Positions 1-6,669 of a DNA stretch of 13,235 nucleotides are shown here, piece after piece; within the stretch, counting starts at the first letter, position 1; every line of letters begins with the position of its first letter. Source of the stretch: Deltaproteobacteria bacterium (GTDB taxonomy: Bacteria > Desulfobacterota > Syntrophia > Syntrophales > UBA2210); contig JAFGPZ010000228.1 in assembly GCA_016935935.1 (NCBI GenBank), positions 1 to 13,235 on the forward strand, in the 5' to 3' direction. A program made the translations under genes and the position numbers. The notes below the pieces were generated by a model. The model made no database searches, was not told the DNA's origin, and was given only the letters and a program-made list of their open reading frames with translations.

Positions 1-2
1 GC

Positions 3-668
3 ACTGATAAAGCAGTAAAAGAAGATACGACGGAAACGGGACCCATGTCTAAAAATGAAGCGATACTGTCGGTTGTGTTGGTAGTACTGCTGTCGTTATG
101 GATGACTGATTTCCTACACCACATTTCTCCTGCGTGGGTCGCCATGGGGGGAGCTGTCTTCCTGCTTCTGCCGCGCATAAATATTGTCAGCGCACGGCAA
201 TTCAACGGTAGCATCAACTATAGTTCACTTTTTTTTGTTGCCGGCATTCTGGGTCTTGGAGGTATGGTGAGTCATTCAGGACTGGGAGATATACTGGCCA
301 ATAAACTCATTTCTTTTCTGCCCTTTGGCGGAGAGAAGCCCTTTGTTAGTTTCTTATCACTCAGTCTTGCCTCGCTCCTCACCGCCGTTGCGGCGACAAT
401 CCCGGGAGCGCCTGCTGTTATAACGCCTCTCTCCGAACATTTGTCAGAGGTTACCGGCTGGCCCATAAAGACTGTTATAATGACACAGATGCTGGGCTTT
501 TCCACCATCATTTTCCCCTATCAGGTTCCATCCGTCGTAGTGGGCATGCAGATGTCCGGAGAAAAACTGGCGGCAGCGATAAAAGTGTGCTTCATCCTTG
601 CTGCAATAACGGTGTTCTTTTTGCTGCCCTTAGACTATTTATGGTGGAAGATCCTTGGTTGGATGTGA
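3..668 (+). CDS. SLC13/DASS-like anion permease, C-terminal half (5' end outside window)
   Basis: Inner-membrane permease, probably an ion-coupled importer of dicarboxylate, sulfate or a similar anion; the substrate cannot be read from the sequence. The frame stays open to the window edge with no stop before the ATG at 45, and 221 residues is about half the usual DASS length, so the gene almost certainly begins upstream and the ATG at 45 is internal. The visible part has about six hydrophobic segments. Its conserved stretches are typical of the second inverted repeat of these carriers: a Gly-rich FFVAGILGLGG segment, a re-entrant-loop-like TIPGAPAVITPL, and a FPYQVPSVVVGMQ segment before the last helix, ending DYLWWKILGW. 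An ArsB/NhaD-type permease of the same superfamily is the main alternative. The nitroreductase follows 47 bp downstream on the same strand and may be co-transcribed, but nothing shows a functional link. Confidence 0.75.
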   Translation, partial: TDKAVKEDTTETGPMSKNEAILSVVLVVLLSLWMTDFLHHISPAWVAMGGAVFLLLPRINIVSARQFNGSINYSSLFFVAGILGLGGMVSHSGLGDILANKLISFLPFGGEKPFVSFLSLSLASLLTAVAATIPGAPAVITPLSEHLSEVTGWPIKTVIMTQMLGFSTIIFPYQVPSVVVGMQMSGEKLAAAIKVCFILAAITVFFLLPLDYLWWKILGWM

Positions 669-715
669 AATATTGTGACAATGGAATCAAATGAATAAGG
701 GAGGTATTGGGTGAT

Positions 716-1243
716 ATGGAATTTTATGAAGTGATTCGAACCAGACGGAGTGTGAGAAAATATAAGTCAGATGAAATTCCGGAAGATGTATTAAAAAGGT
801 TGCTGGACACGGCCAGAATAGCCCAGAGCGGCAGTAATCGCCAGCCCTGGCGCTATATCGTTATCAGGGATAAAGCGCGGATGAAGGGCATGTTGCCCTT
901 CTGTAGCAATCAGGTTTTTCTCGCAGAGGCGCCGGTCTTGATCGTGGCGTGCGGGAAGAACATCAATTTGAATCGTGGGGGATACATGGGGGATCTGAGT
1001 ATGCTCGTCGATGTTTCCATTTCCTTTGATCATCTTACCCTGGCTGCCCGTGCCGAGGGGCTTGGAACGTGCTGGATCGGCGCTTTCAACAACGAGGGGT
1101 TGAAGAAATATCTCGACATACCGGAAGATGTACAGGTTGTGGCAATATCGCCTCTTGGGTATCCTGCTGAGACGGATTCCTTTTCAGAAAATACTAGAAG
1201 GAAAGCTCTGGAAGAGATTGTTTTTTATGAGAAATACGAATAA
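716..1243 (+). CDS. Nitroreductase-family flavoprotein
   Basis: Small FMN-dependent oxidoreductase of the nitroreductase superfamily, cytoplasmic, using NAD(P)H; the natural substrate is unknown. The 175-residue protein opens with the hallmark RTRRSVRKY (residues 8-16), whose arginines and serine contact FMN phosphate. It continues with SGSNRQPWRY (38-47), the Asn-x-Gln-Pro-Trp flavin contact, and GLGTCWIGAF (115-124) near the C-terminal part of the flavin pocket. Length and motif order match the compact single-domain type. I chose ATG 716 over TTG 707: GGAGG at 700-704 lies 11 nt from the ATG but only 2 nt from the TTG, and the protein then starts MEFYEVI, typical for the family. No fused ferredoxin or other domain is present. 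It is transcribed convergently with lpxA, with 44 bp between the stops and no clear terminator hairpin. Confidence 0.9.
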   Translation: MEFYEVIRTRRSVRKYKSDEIPEDVLKRLLDTARIAQSGSNRQPWRYIVIRDKARMKGMLPFCSNQVFLAEAPVLIVACGKNINLNRGGYMGDLSMLVDVSISFDHLTLAARAEGLGTCWIGAFNNEGLKKYLDIPEDVQVVAISPLGYPAETDSFSENTRRKALEEIVFYEKYE

Positions 1244-1287
1244 CCGCCGTTGTCCTTGTATGATAATAGAATGTGCATCAGGTGCCG

Positions 1288-2061
1288 TTAGCCACGGTGG
1301 CCCTGGAGCAGTCCCCGTTTGCTCTTTCTTATGAATTTAATCAGATGGGCGACCTCAGGGATGTCACCTGATTCTGACTCCACTTTTGCCAGCGCCTCTT
1401 TTCGCAGCATTTTTGAAAAGAAGATCGTTTGCACCGCCTCCCTGATAGTCTTTATCGTTTCGGACGTAATGCCACCCCGCCTGAGTCCGACGAGGTTAAC
1501 GCTGAAGACGGCGCCATCGATTATGAGACAGTAAGGTGGGACGTCATGCGTTACTCTGGAATAGGGCCCGGTCATGGAGAGTGTGCCTACATTGGAAAAC
1601 TGGTGAACGCCTACGTAACCGCTGAGATTAGCTCGATCTTCCACCGTGACGTGTCCGGAAAGCACGGTATGATTGCCCAGTGTGCAGTTGTTGCCCATTG
1701 TCACGTTATGTCCGACGTGAACAAATGCCATGAGCATGCAGCCGCTGCCAATTGAAGTTTTGGTGCCTTTCCCTTCTCCTCTGTGTATGGTTACATACTC
1801 GCGTATGATTGTGTTGTCGCCTATCAGGCAGTAACTCTTATCGCCGTTATAGTGGTAGTCCTGCGGGTCATCACCGACAACGGCGTTTGCATGGATCTTG
1901 ACATTTTTTCCTATGGTGGTCCAGCCGTTGATATAGACGCGGGGACCGATGCGGCATCCGTCGCCTACGTTTACTTCATCCTCGATGACCGTGTAAGGAC
2001 CGATGTGTATGTCTTCCCCCAGTTTTACGCCGGGGCCGATCACGGCAGTTTCATGTATCAT
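1288..2061 (-). CDS. lpxA: UDP-N-acetylglucosamine O-acyltransferase (LpxA)
   Basis: First enzyme of lipid A synthesis: transfers a 3-hydroxyacyl chain from acyl carrier protein to the 3-OH of UDP-GlcNAc, in the cytoplasm. The 257 residues are close to the 262 of E. coli LpxA. Residues 1-190 are hexapeptide repeats of a left-handed beta helix (HETAVIGPGVKLGEDIHIGP at the start), followed by a helical tail ending KSKRGLL. IREYVTIHRG (86-95) and VHVGHNVTMGNN (114-125) are diagnostic; His118 aligns with catalytic His125 of E. coli. GVHQF (151-155) and DVPPY (173-177) are also conserved. Pro166 (in TGPYSR) appears to sit where E. coli has Gly173, the residue that sets acyl length. Start ATG 2061 has GGAG 5 nt upstream and its own likely promoter. 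The gene stands alone, not in the usual lpxD-fabZ-lpxA-lpxB run, so it may be a dispersed sole copy or a paralogue. Confidence 0.95.
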   Translation of the reverse strand: MIHETAVIGPGVKLGEDIHIGPYTVIEDEVNVGDGCRIGPRVYINGWTTIGKNVKIHANAVVGDDPQDYHYNGDKSYCLIGDNTIIREYVTIHRGEGKGTKTSIGSGCMLMAFVHVGHNVTMGNNCTLGNHTVLSGHVTVEDRANLSGYVGVHQFSNVGTLSMTGPYSRVTHDVPPYCLIIDGAVFSVNLVGLRRGGITSETIKTIREAVQTIFFSKMLRKEALAKVESESGDIPEVAHLIKFIRKSKRGLLQGHRG

Positions 2062-2081
2062 GGGTTCTCCTGTGTGAATGG

Positions 2082-2110
2082 AACATAGAGTAAAACCCTT
2101 CCGACGTCAA
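2082..2110 (-). promoter_or_regulatory. Sigma-70-like promoter of lpxA
   Basis: Reading the minus strand, TTGACG (2110-2105, five of six matches to the -35 consensus) is followed by a 17-nt spacer and TATGTT (2087-2082, four of six matches to -10). Transcription would begin around 2075, giving a leader of about 14 nt that contains the GGAG of lpxA. The -35 includes the palindrome GACGTC. No equally good promoter was found for the divergent metallopeptidase gene in this 94-bp gap. Confidence 0.5.
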
Positions 2111-2155
2111 GATAAAGCGGTTGAAAATCTGTATTTCGCTACAGGAGAATTTTAA

Positions 2156-2725
2156 ATGGAAAAAACTACGACTATCAATATACCGGGAATGGGTGACGTC
2201 AGTATGCGAAAGAGCAGACGGGCCATGCGCTTTTCAATTTCCGTAACAAACTCGGGGGCTGTCAGAATTACCGTTCCCCGTGACGGTACGGCCAGACAGG
2301 CAAAATCATTTCTCAATGAAAAATCGGACTGGGTGTTAAAACATCGTGAAAAGGCATGCCGTCTCCATCTGCGACACAAGAGCCTTGTTGAACAATGTAA
2401 AACAGTGCCCAGGGGAAAAGCTGCAGCGCTGTTGCGTGAGCGACTCGACTATCTTGCCAGGGAATATGGCTTTTCCTTCAATAAGGTTTCCATACGAAAT
2501 CAGAGGACTCGATGGGGAAGCTGCTCGTCCGGAAACAACATCAGCGTCAATGAAAAACTTGCCCAGCTTCCCAGGCGGCTCATGGATTATGTTCTCCTGC
2601 ATGAACTGGTTCACACCCGCGTTAAAAGTCATGGAGATGCTTTCTGGAGAGAACTGGAGAAATATGTTGTTGATCTCAGGAAGCTGCGCCGGGAACTGCG
2701 AGAATATCGTCTGGATCTCTTTTGA
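2156..2725 (+). CDS. YgjP-like (DUF45) zinc metallopeptidase-domain protein
   Basis: Predicted cytoplasmic zinc metalloprotein of the YgjP/DUF45 family, related in fold to SprT and WSS1-type proteases. The physiological substrate of the family is unknown to me. The 189-residue protein has a beta-rich N-terminal part (about 1-65, with RRAMRFSISV and VRITVPRDG typical of the family) and a metallopeptidase part. The latter carries RTRWGSCSSGNNISVN (117-132) and the zinc motif HELVH (149-153), with a third ligand His159 in KSHGDAFW. Key residues are all present and the length is somewhat below the usual 220-240. Start ATG 2156 has AGGAG 8 nt upstream. It is divergent from lpxA and convergent with the response regulator (42 bp between stops), so it is probably monocistronic. 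There is no signal peptide or membrane segment. Confidence 0.9.
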   Translation: MEKTTTINIPGMGDVSMRKSRRAMRFSISVTNSGAVRITVPRDGTARQAKSFLNEKSDWVLKHREKACRLHLRHKSLVEQCKTVPRGKAAALLRERLDYLAREYGFSFNKVSIRNQRTRWGSCSSGNNISVNEKLAQLPRRLMDYVLLHELVHTRVKSHGDAFWRELEKYVVDLRKLRRELREYRLDLF

Positions 2726-2767
2726 ACTGAAAGTCAGATTATTTCCCCTCAACGCGATGCGGAGAGC

Positions 2768-3526
2768 TTAAATCGGAGAATCTTTTAAAAGGCTGTCAAT
2801 ATTGTCATGATCAAAGATGTATCCCACTGAGCGGCGGCTTTTAAAAAAGACTGGTTCCTGGGGATTGTCTTCGAAATAACGCCTGAAACGAACGATGAAA
2901 TTATCCAATGTCCGGGTTGCAGTCTCTCTTGTGTATCCCCAGCATACCTGCAGCAAAGTCTGACGCGAAAGGCTTTTACCTTTGTTGGCTATGAAGAGTT
3001 TTAAGAGTTTTATTTCCTGTTCCGTCAGGGTGACTGAACCGGCCTTGCACAGAGCCGCACCGGTATCCAAGTTTATTACATTTCCACCAAATGAGTAAGT
3101 GCCGGAGAGATAATCGCCTGCCTTTTTAATTTTTGCGCGCTCATCATCATACCAGGATGTTCTTGTAAGGAGTCGCTCGATGCGCAGTAAAAATTCATCG
3201 AGGTTGAATGGTTTAGCGAGATAATCATCAACACCATGTCTGAATCCCTTGATCCTGTCGTCGGGTTCTCCCTTGGCGGAAACTATGAGAATGGGAATTC
3301 TCTCATTATCAAGGCGTATGCTCTGCAATACCGATATGCCGTCGATATGGGGCAGCATGATGTCCAGAACTATAAGATCGGGAGCCATCTCCTTCCATGC
3401 CTTTAACCCGGAAATTCCGTCGGCTGCGATAGAGACATCATATCCTCTGAGGGACAGATTCAGTTTCATCCCTTCGGCTATATGGAGGTCATCCTCTATT
3501 ATTAGAATCAGCTTTTTCCTCGAAAT
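2768..3526 (-). CDS. OmpR/PhoB-family response regulator, probable ATT start
   Basis: DNA-binding output of the two-component system whose kinase lies just upstream. With an ATT start at 3526 the protein is 252 residues and complete. The receiver domain (about 4-125) has the acidic pocket E11-D12-D13, phospho-acceptor Asp55 (in LIVLDIMLP), Ser83 and Lys105 (in LAKPF). The winged-helix domain (about 150-240) includes LTEQEIKLLKLF, the ATRTLDNFIVRFRRYF recognition-helix region and the RSVGYIF wing. No ATG, GTG or TTG lies in frame between the upstream stop (3559-3557) and ATG 3469. Starting at 3469 would delete the first beta strand and the acidic pocket. ATT 3526 has AAAGGAG 7 nt upstream. CTG 3511 (GAGG 6 nt upstream) and CTG 3547 are weaker options. 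The gene starts 17 nt after the kinase stop, so the two should be co-transcribed. Confidence 0.9.
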   Translation of the reverse strand: MSRKKLILIIEDDLHIAEGMKLNLSLRGYDVSIAADGISGLKAWKEMAPDLIVLDIMLPHIDGISVLQSIRLDNERIPILIVSAKGEPDDRIKGFRHGVDDYLAKPFNLDEFLLRIERLLTRTSWYDDERAKIKKAGDYLSGTYSFGGNVINLDTGAALCKAGSVTLTEQEIKLLKLFIANKGKSLSRQTLLQVCWGYTRETATRTLDNFIVRFRRYFEDNPQEPVFFKSRRSVGYIFDHDNIDSLLKDSPI

Positions 3527-3533
3527 GACCCGA

Positions 3534-3540
3534 CTCCTTT
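3534..3540 (-). promoter_or_regulatory. Shine-Dalgarno that points to an ATT start
   Basis: On the minus strand AAAGGAG (3540-3534) lies between the kinase stop and the regulator. It is followed by seven nucleotides and then ATT at 3526, in frame with the whole receiver domain. This is the strongest ribosome site near the regulator's real N-terminus and the main reason for choosing ATT over the CTG alternatives. Confidence 0.6.
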
Positions 3541-3543
3541 CTC

Positions 3544-4572
3544 TCAGACTTTCCTTTTAAACGGAAGCTGTATAGTAAAAACAGACCCTTGCCCTATTCC
3601 TTTGCTGCGGGCTGTTACCTTTCCCTTATGTATCTTTGCGATATTCTGTACCAGGCTGAGTCCGATTCCGCTTCCTCTGGCCGTCATATCATCTGATCTT
3701 CCTGCCTGGTAGAATTTCTTGAATATCCTCTTCAAATCTCTCTTGTCGATGCCAATTCCACTGTCTTCAAAACTGATATGCAGTTTCCTCTTTTGCGGCA
3801 GGAAGGTGACGTAGATTTTTGGAATATCCGACCGGTTGTACTTGATGGCATTTGTTATCAGATTCATTATGAGCATTTCGAATAATGCCCGATTTATAAA
3901 GTAGGGGAATGTCTGTGCCGAGGGATTATGAATGGTTATATCGCAGTCGCGGAAAAGGTGTGAATTTTTGTCGCAGAACTCAGTCACCACGTTGACCAGA
4001 TTTTCTTCGAGAAATTCGCCTCCAAAGGTTTTACTTTCAATACGAGCCAGGTCAAGGATACGCTTTGTGTTGTCTGAAAGTCGCTCTACATCTTTGAGCA
4101 TGAAATGGAGATACTTGATCTGATCCTCTCGTGAGAGCTCATGCTGTAAGAACGTCTCCAGGTAAAGATTCAGTGACGTGACGGGTGTTTTGAGTTCGTG
4201 TGTGAAATTATTGATAAAATTGTGTTGCATCCGGTAGAGGCGGACACTTTTCTGATAGTATGCGAAGATAATGAATATCCCCAGAAGGATAATCGCCACA
4301 AGGATAGAAAGCACAAGAATAACGATCCATGTCTGGGCTGCAAACATCTGGGACTTGTCGAGGTTGAATCTTTGTGCCAGATCGGCCAGTCCCGCACTGA
4401 CCTCAATATACCAGTAGATATAGAGGACCAGAGATGCGGTCAGGGCAAGAACGGAGAAAACAAAGATTGCAATGGGGTGGAAAAACCACCTTGTACGGTC
4501 GATCATAGCAGTCGATTTGTACACCAGGTCCATTGATCTGTCAATGTAACGAGGGCTTCCGCTGTTAAACAC
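3544..4572 (-). CDS. Membrane sensor histidine kinase (HisKA/HATPase)
   Basis: Inner-membrane sensor kinase that would phosphorylate the regulator encoded immediately downstream. The order is: short N-terminus, membrane helix 1 (about 32-54), a periplasmic loop of only about 27 residues (55-81), membrane helix 2 (82-105), then the kinase core. H-box NFINNFTHELKTP carries the phospho-acceptor His125. N-box NLITNAIKYN (237-246), G1 DSGIGID (270-276), F-box IFKKFYQAG and G2 GSGIGLSL (300-307) are intact. There is no PAS domain, and a HAMP domain is not evident. The loop is too small for a classical ligand domain, so sensing may be within the membrane or through a partner protein. The GTG start at 4572 has only a weak ribosome site; ATG 4533 or ATG 4506 would also keep both membrane helices. 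The ligand is unknown. Confidence 0.93.
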   Translation of the reverse strand: MFNSGSPRYIDRSMDLVYKSTAMIDRTRWFFHPIAIFVFSVLALTASLVLYIYWYIEVSAGLADLAQRFNLDKSQMFAAQTWIVILVLSILVAIILLGIFIIFAYYQKSVRLYRMQHNFINNFTHELKTPVTSLNLYLETFLQHELSREDQIKYLHFMLKDVERLSDNTKRILDLARIESKTFGGEFLEENLVNVVTEFCDKNSHLFRDCDITIHNPSAQTFPYFINRALFEMLIMNLITNAIKYNRSDIPKIYVTFLPQKRKLHISFEDSGIGIDKRDLKRIFKKFYQAGRSDDMTARGSGIGLSLVQNIAKIHKGKVTARSKGIGQGSVFTIQLPFKRKV

Positions 4573-4680
4573 CGATCTATCTTACAGTTCGAAAAAGAAC
4601 AAGGCGGTGTGTCCATAGATTCACTACCATGCATTAATGTCTTGAGAATCGCGAATAATTTCATTGTGCAAGTCTTCCGA

Positions 4681-4699
4681 TGTAAAACTTTTGTAAAAC
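4681..4699. promoter_or_regulatory. Pho-box-like direct repeat, candidate OmpR-family regulator site
   Basis: TGTAAAAC occurs at 4681-4688 and again, identically, at 4692-4699, an 11-bp period (one helical turn). Viewed as heptamers it is GTAAAAC, four T residues, GTAAAAC. This is the geometry of PhoB/OmpR-class sites: two 7-bp direct repeats separated by 4 bp. It lies in the 223-bp divergent gap, about 109 bp upstream of the kinase gene and 97 bp upstream of the radical SAM gene. The second repeat overlaps the -35 of the promoter at 4691-4719. That the neighbouring response regulator binds here is inference. Confidence 0.5.
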
Positions 4700-4719
4700 C
4701 CTTAGAGGGGTCCTATCAT
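4691..4719 (+). promoter_or_regulatory. Sigma-70-like promoter of the radical SAM gene
   Basis: TTGTAA (4691-4696, four of six -35 matches), a 17-nt spacer and TATCAT (4714-4719, five of six -10 matches) give a start near 4726 and a leader of about 70 nt. The weak -35 coincides with the second copy of the direct repeat, as expected for promoters activated by PhoB-type regulators. The rest of the 4573-4795 gap shows no gene. Confidence 0.45.
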
Positions 4720-4783
4720 TCCCATGTCTTCTATATTACAGTGTTTAGCAGTCTATCGGCAGAATGCAAAACCGATGAGAATG

Positions 4784-4789
4784 AGGAGG
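4784..4789 (+). promoter_or_regulatory. Strong Shine-Dalgarno setting the radical SAM start
   Basis: AGGAGG is followed by six nucleotides and ATG 4796. This selects 4796 over the longer in-frame possibilities at 4724, 4775 and 4781, whose extra residues (Arg/Met-rich) look like translated leader. Confidence 0.8.
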
Positions 4790-4795
4790 AAAAGA

Positions 4796-6520
4796 ATGAT
4801 AATAAATAACATCACCCATCCACTGGGAACCCGAGCGCGGGTACTCCTGTCAAGCGTCTTTGGACCTTATGCCCAGGATGATGAGTACGGAAGCCGGCTC
4901 ATCAACCCTATGGAGCTGTATCACAATCAGGTAACGCGAGTTCAGGGCGCCTTTTCCCTTCGAATGTTTCATCATTCCTTCGGATTGATGCTCATACAGT
5001 CCAATATAGACGCACCCTCTACACTTCTCGATTTTCCCACACTGGAGCGTTTTACCGAAGAGATTCGAATTAATAGCTATGACATAATCGGCATCAGCGC
5101 CATAATCCCAAATGTGATGAAGGTGCGTAAAATGTGTGAATTGATTCGCAAGCACCAGCCGGGCGCAACGATAGTTGTGGGCGGGCATGTCACGAATAAG
5201 GGTGATATCAGAGACATCATAGATGCTGACTTTATATGCAGAGGGGAGGGCATTCGATGGTTTCGTCGTTATCTCGGTCAGGATGAAGAGGCGCCGATAA
5301 AGCATCCTCTGGTGAACTCTTGTTTCGGAGCGCGCATATTGGGCATGAATCTCTCTTCTGAGTCTGGTGATGCGGCGGCGATGCTGATTCCTTCAGTAGG
5401 TTGTCCTGTTGGATGTAATTTTTGTTCCACATCGGCACTTTTTGGGGGGAAGGGACATTTTCATAATTTTTACGAAACGGGAGACGAACTTTTTTCGGTT
5501 ATGTGTGAGATAGAGGAAAAACTCAAGGCCAGAGCCTTCTTTGTCATGGATGAGAATTTTCTGATACATCGGAAGCGTGCGCTGCGACTGCTGGAATTGA
5601 TGGAAGAGCATGGGAAAAGCTGGGCATTGTTCATTTTCAGTTCCGCCAGGGTCCTGAAGTCCTATAGCATGGAACAGCTTGTCGGATTGGGAATATCCTG
5701 GGTATGGATGGGTCTCGAGGGTAAGGAAAGTTCATATCAGAAGCTCAAGCATGTAGATACAAAATCACTCGTGCTTGAGCTCCAGTCGCACGGCATCCGT
5801 GTTCTTGGGTCATCAATAATCGGCATGGAGAACCACAAACCTGAAGACATGGATTCAATCATAGATCATGCCGTGAGTCATAACACGGATTTTCATCAGT
5901 TTATGCTCTATACACCCATTCCCGGTACACCACTCTACGAAAAGCATAAGCAAGATGGAACGCTTCTTCCCGATGAGGAGTTTTCTCCCGCCGATGCACA
6001 TGGTCAGTATCGATTTAATTACCGTCACCGGCACATAAAAGATAATCGGGAAGAAGAGTATATTATCGATGCATTCCAACGCGACTTCGAGGTAAACGGT
6101 CCCAGTCTTGCCCGATTGATCAGCACCTTTCTGAAGGGGTGGAAGCGCTACAAGGATCATCCCAGCAGGAGAATCCGTGATCGTTTTGCCTGGGAAGTCA
6201 AACCTCTTCGTACGACATACGCGGGAGCTGTATGGGCAACGAGAAAGTATTACGATGGAAACGAACTTGTTAGAGCAAAAATGGATTTTCTTCTGAAGGA
6301 CATCTATCGGACCTTTGGATGGAAAACGAGAATAATTGTACCTGCCATTGGTGTCTACGCTTACTGGGCAATTAAACGGGAGGAAAGAAGACTGGCATGT
6401 GGATGGACTTACGAACCTGAAACATACCGGTGTCAGCAAGGGCGAGTATCGGCACTTGGCAATGTATTACAAAAAAACCAGAAAATGCCTGAGCGAATCA
6501 ATATAAGAAAGTCCGCTTAG
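4796..6520 (+). CDS. B12-domain-type radical SAM protein, function unknown
   Basis: A 574-residue radical SAM enzyme of class B architecture. The N-terminal Rossmann-like region (about 14-185) resembles cobalamin-binding domains: strand VLLSSVFG, strand DIIGISAIIPN (96-106), and TIVVGGHVT (125-133) followed by DFICRGEG. The radical SAM barrel begins near 195, with the 4Fe-4S motif C203-x3-C207-x2-C210 (GCPVGCNFC). MDENF after it and GLEG are typical later barrel segments. An Arg/Lys-rich C-terminal extension of roughly 130 residues ends the protein. The DxHxxG motif that supplies the lower cobalt ligand is not visible, which is common in the BchE-like class. The conserved N-terminal NQVTR-QGAFSLR segment recalls an uncharacterised bacterial family rather than a named methylase or cyclase. 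It has its own promoter, divergent from the kinase operon, so control by that system is plausible. I cannot assign a reaction. Confidence 0.88.
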   Translation: MIINNITHPLGTRARVLLSSVFGPYAQDDEYGSRLINPMELYHNQVTRVQGAFSLRMFHHSFGLMLIQSNIDAPSTLLDFPTLERFTEEIRINSYDIIGISAIIPNVMKVRKMCELIRKHQPGATIVVGGHVTNKGDIRDIIDADFICRGEGIRWFRRYLGQDEEAPIKHPLVNSCFGARILGMNLSSESGDAAAMLIPSVGCPVGCNFCSTSALFGGKGHFHNFYETGDELFSVMCEIEEKLKARAFFVMDENFLIHRKRALRLLELMEEHGKSWALFIFSSARVLKSYSMEQLVGLGISWVWMGLEGKESSYQKLKHVDTKSLVLELQSHGIRVLGSSIIGMENHKPEDMDSIIDHAVSHNTDFHQFMLYTPIPGTPLYEKHKQDGTLLPDEEFSPADAHGQYRFNYRHRHIKDNREEEYIIDAFQRDFEVNGPSLARLISTFLKGWKRYKDHPSRRIRDRFAWEVKPLRTTYAGAVWATRKYYDGNELVRAKMDFLLKDIYRTFGWKTRIIVPAIGVYAYWAIKREERRLACGWTYEPETYRCQQGRVSALGNVLQKNQKMPERINIRKSA

Positions 6521-6536
6521 GATTTAGTTCAATAAA

Positions 6537-6562
6537 TGAGACAATCTGTTACGATTGCCTCA
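6537..6562 (-). terminator. Probable intrinsic terminator of the diadenylate cyclase gene
   Basis: An inverted repeat with two 10-nt arms and a 6-nt loop. On the minus-strand transcript every position pairs (one G-U), and the stem is followed by UUUAUU. On the plus strand the same element has one A-C mismatch and no T run, so it favours minus-strand transcripts. It lies 107 bp beyond the minus-strand gene's stop and 16 bp beyond the radical SAM stop, and may weakly serve both. Confidence 0.5.
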
Positions 6563-6669
6563 TCGTCCATGCCTCTGATTTCGATAGCGGTAACTCCTGA
6601 CAGATATTTTCTGTAAGATTTCCCTGGTGAGAGGAGTATTTTAATATCTGATTTGTTTCAGAAAAATCG

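Noticed and set aside
672..682. ATTGT-G-ACAAT dyad between the permease and nitroreductase genes
   Set aside because: It resembles the 9878-9890 dyad, but arm length and spacing differ and 5-bp arms are expected by chance; no shared regulator can be claimed.
1429..1755. Plus-strand open frame inside lpxA (also 1783-2088)
   Set aside because: It is antisense to an unmistakable LpxA, has no recognisable motif or ribosome site, and is explained as a shadow frame of the beta-helix gene.
3467..3469. ATG 3469 as start of the response regulator
   Set aside because: It would remove the first beta strand and the E-D-D acidic pocket, leaving a receiver that cannot bind magnesium, although the missing residues are encoded in frame just upstream.
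4198..4536. Plus-strand open frame antisense to the sensor kinase
   Set aside because: It covers the kinase membrane helices in reverse, gives a charged low-information peptide and has no start signal.
4724..4795. 24-residue longer N-terminus of the radical SAM protein
   Set aside because: No ribosome site precedes 4724, the extra residues look non-coding and overlap the predicted leader, and AGGAGG sits ideally before ATG 4796.
5855..6439. 194-codon minus-strand frame inside the radical SAM gene
   Set aside because: The plus-strand protein is clearly real across this stretch. The reverse frame shows no domain and no upstream ribosome site.
6601..6650. Inverted pair CAGATATT / AATATCTG between the radical SAM gene and cdaA
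   Set aside because: The arms are AT-rich and separated by 34 nt with no T run, which is weak for a terminator; the hairpin at 6537-6562 is better.
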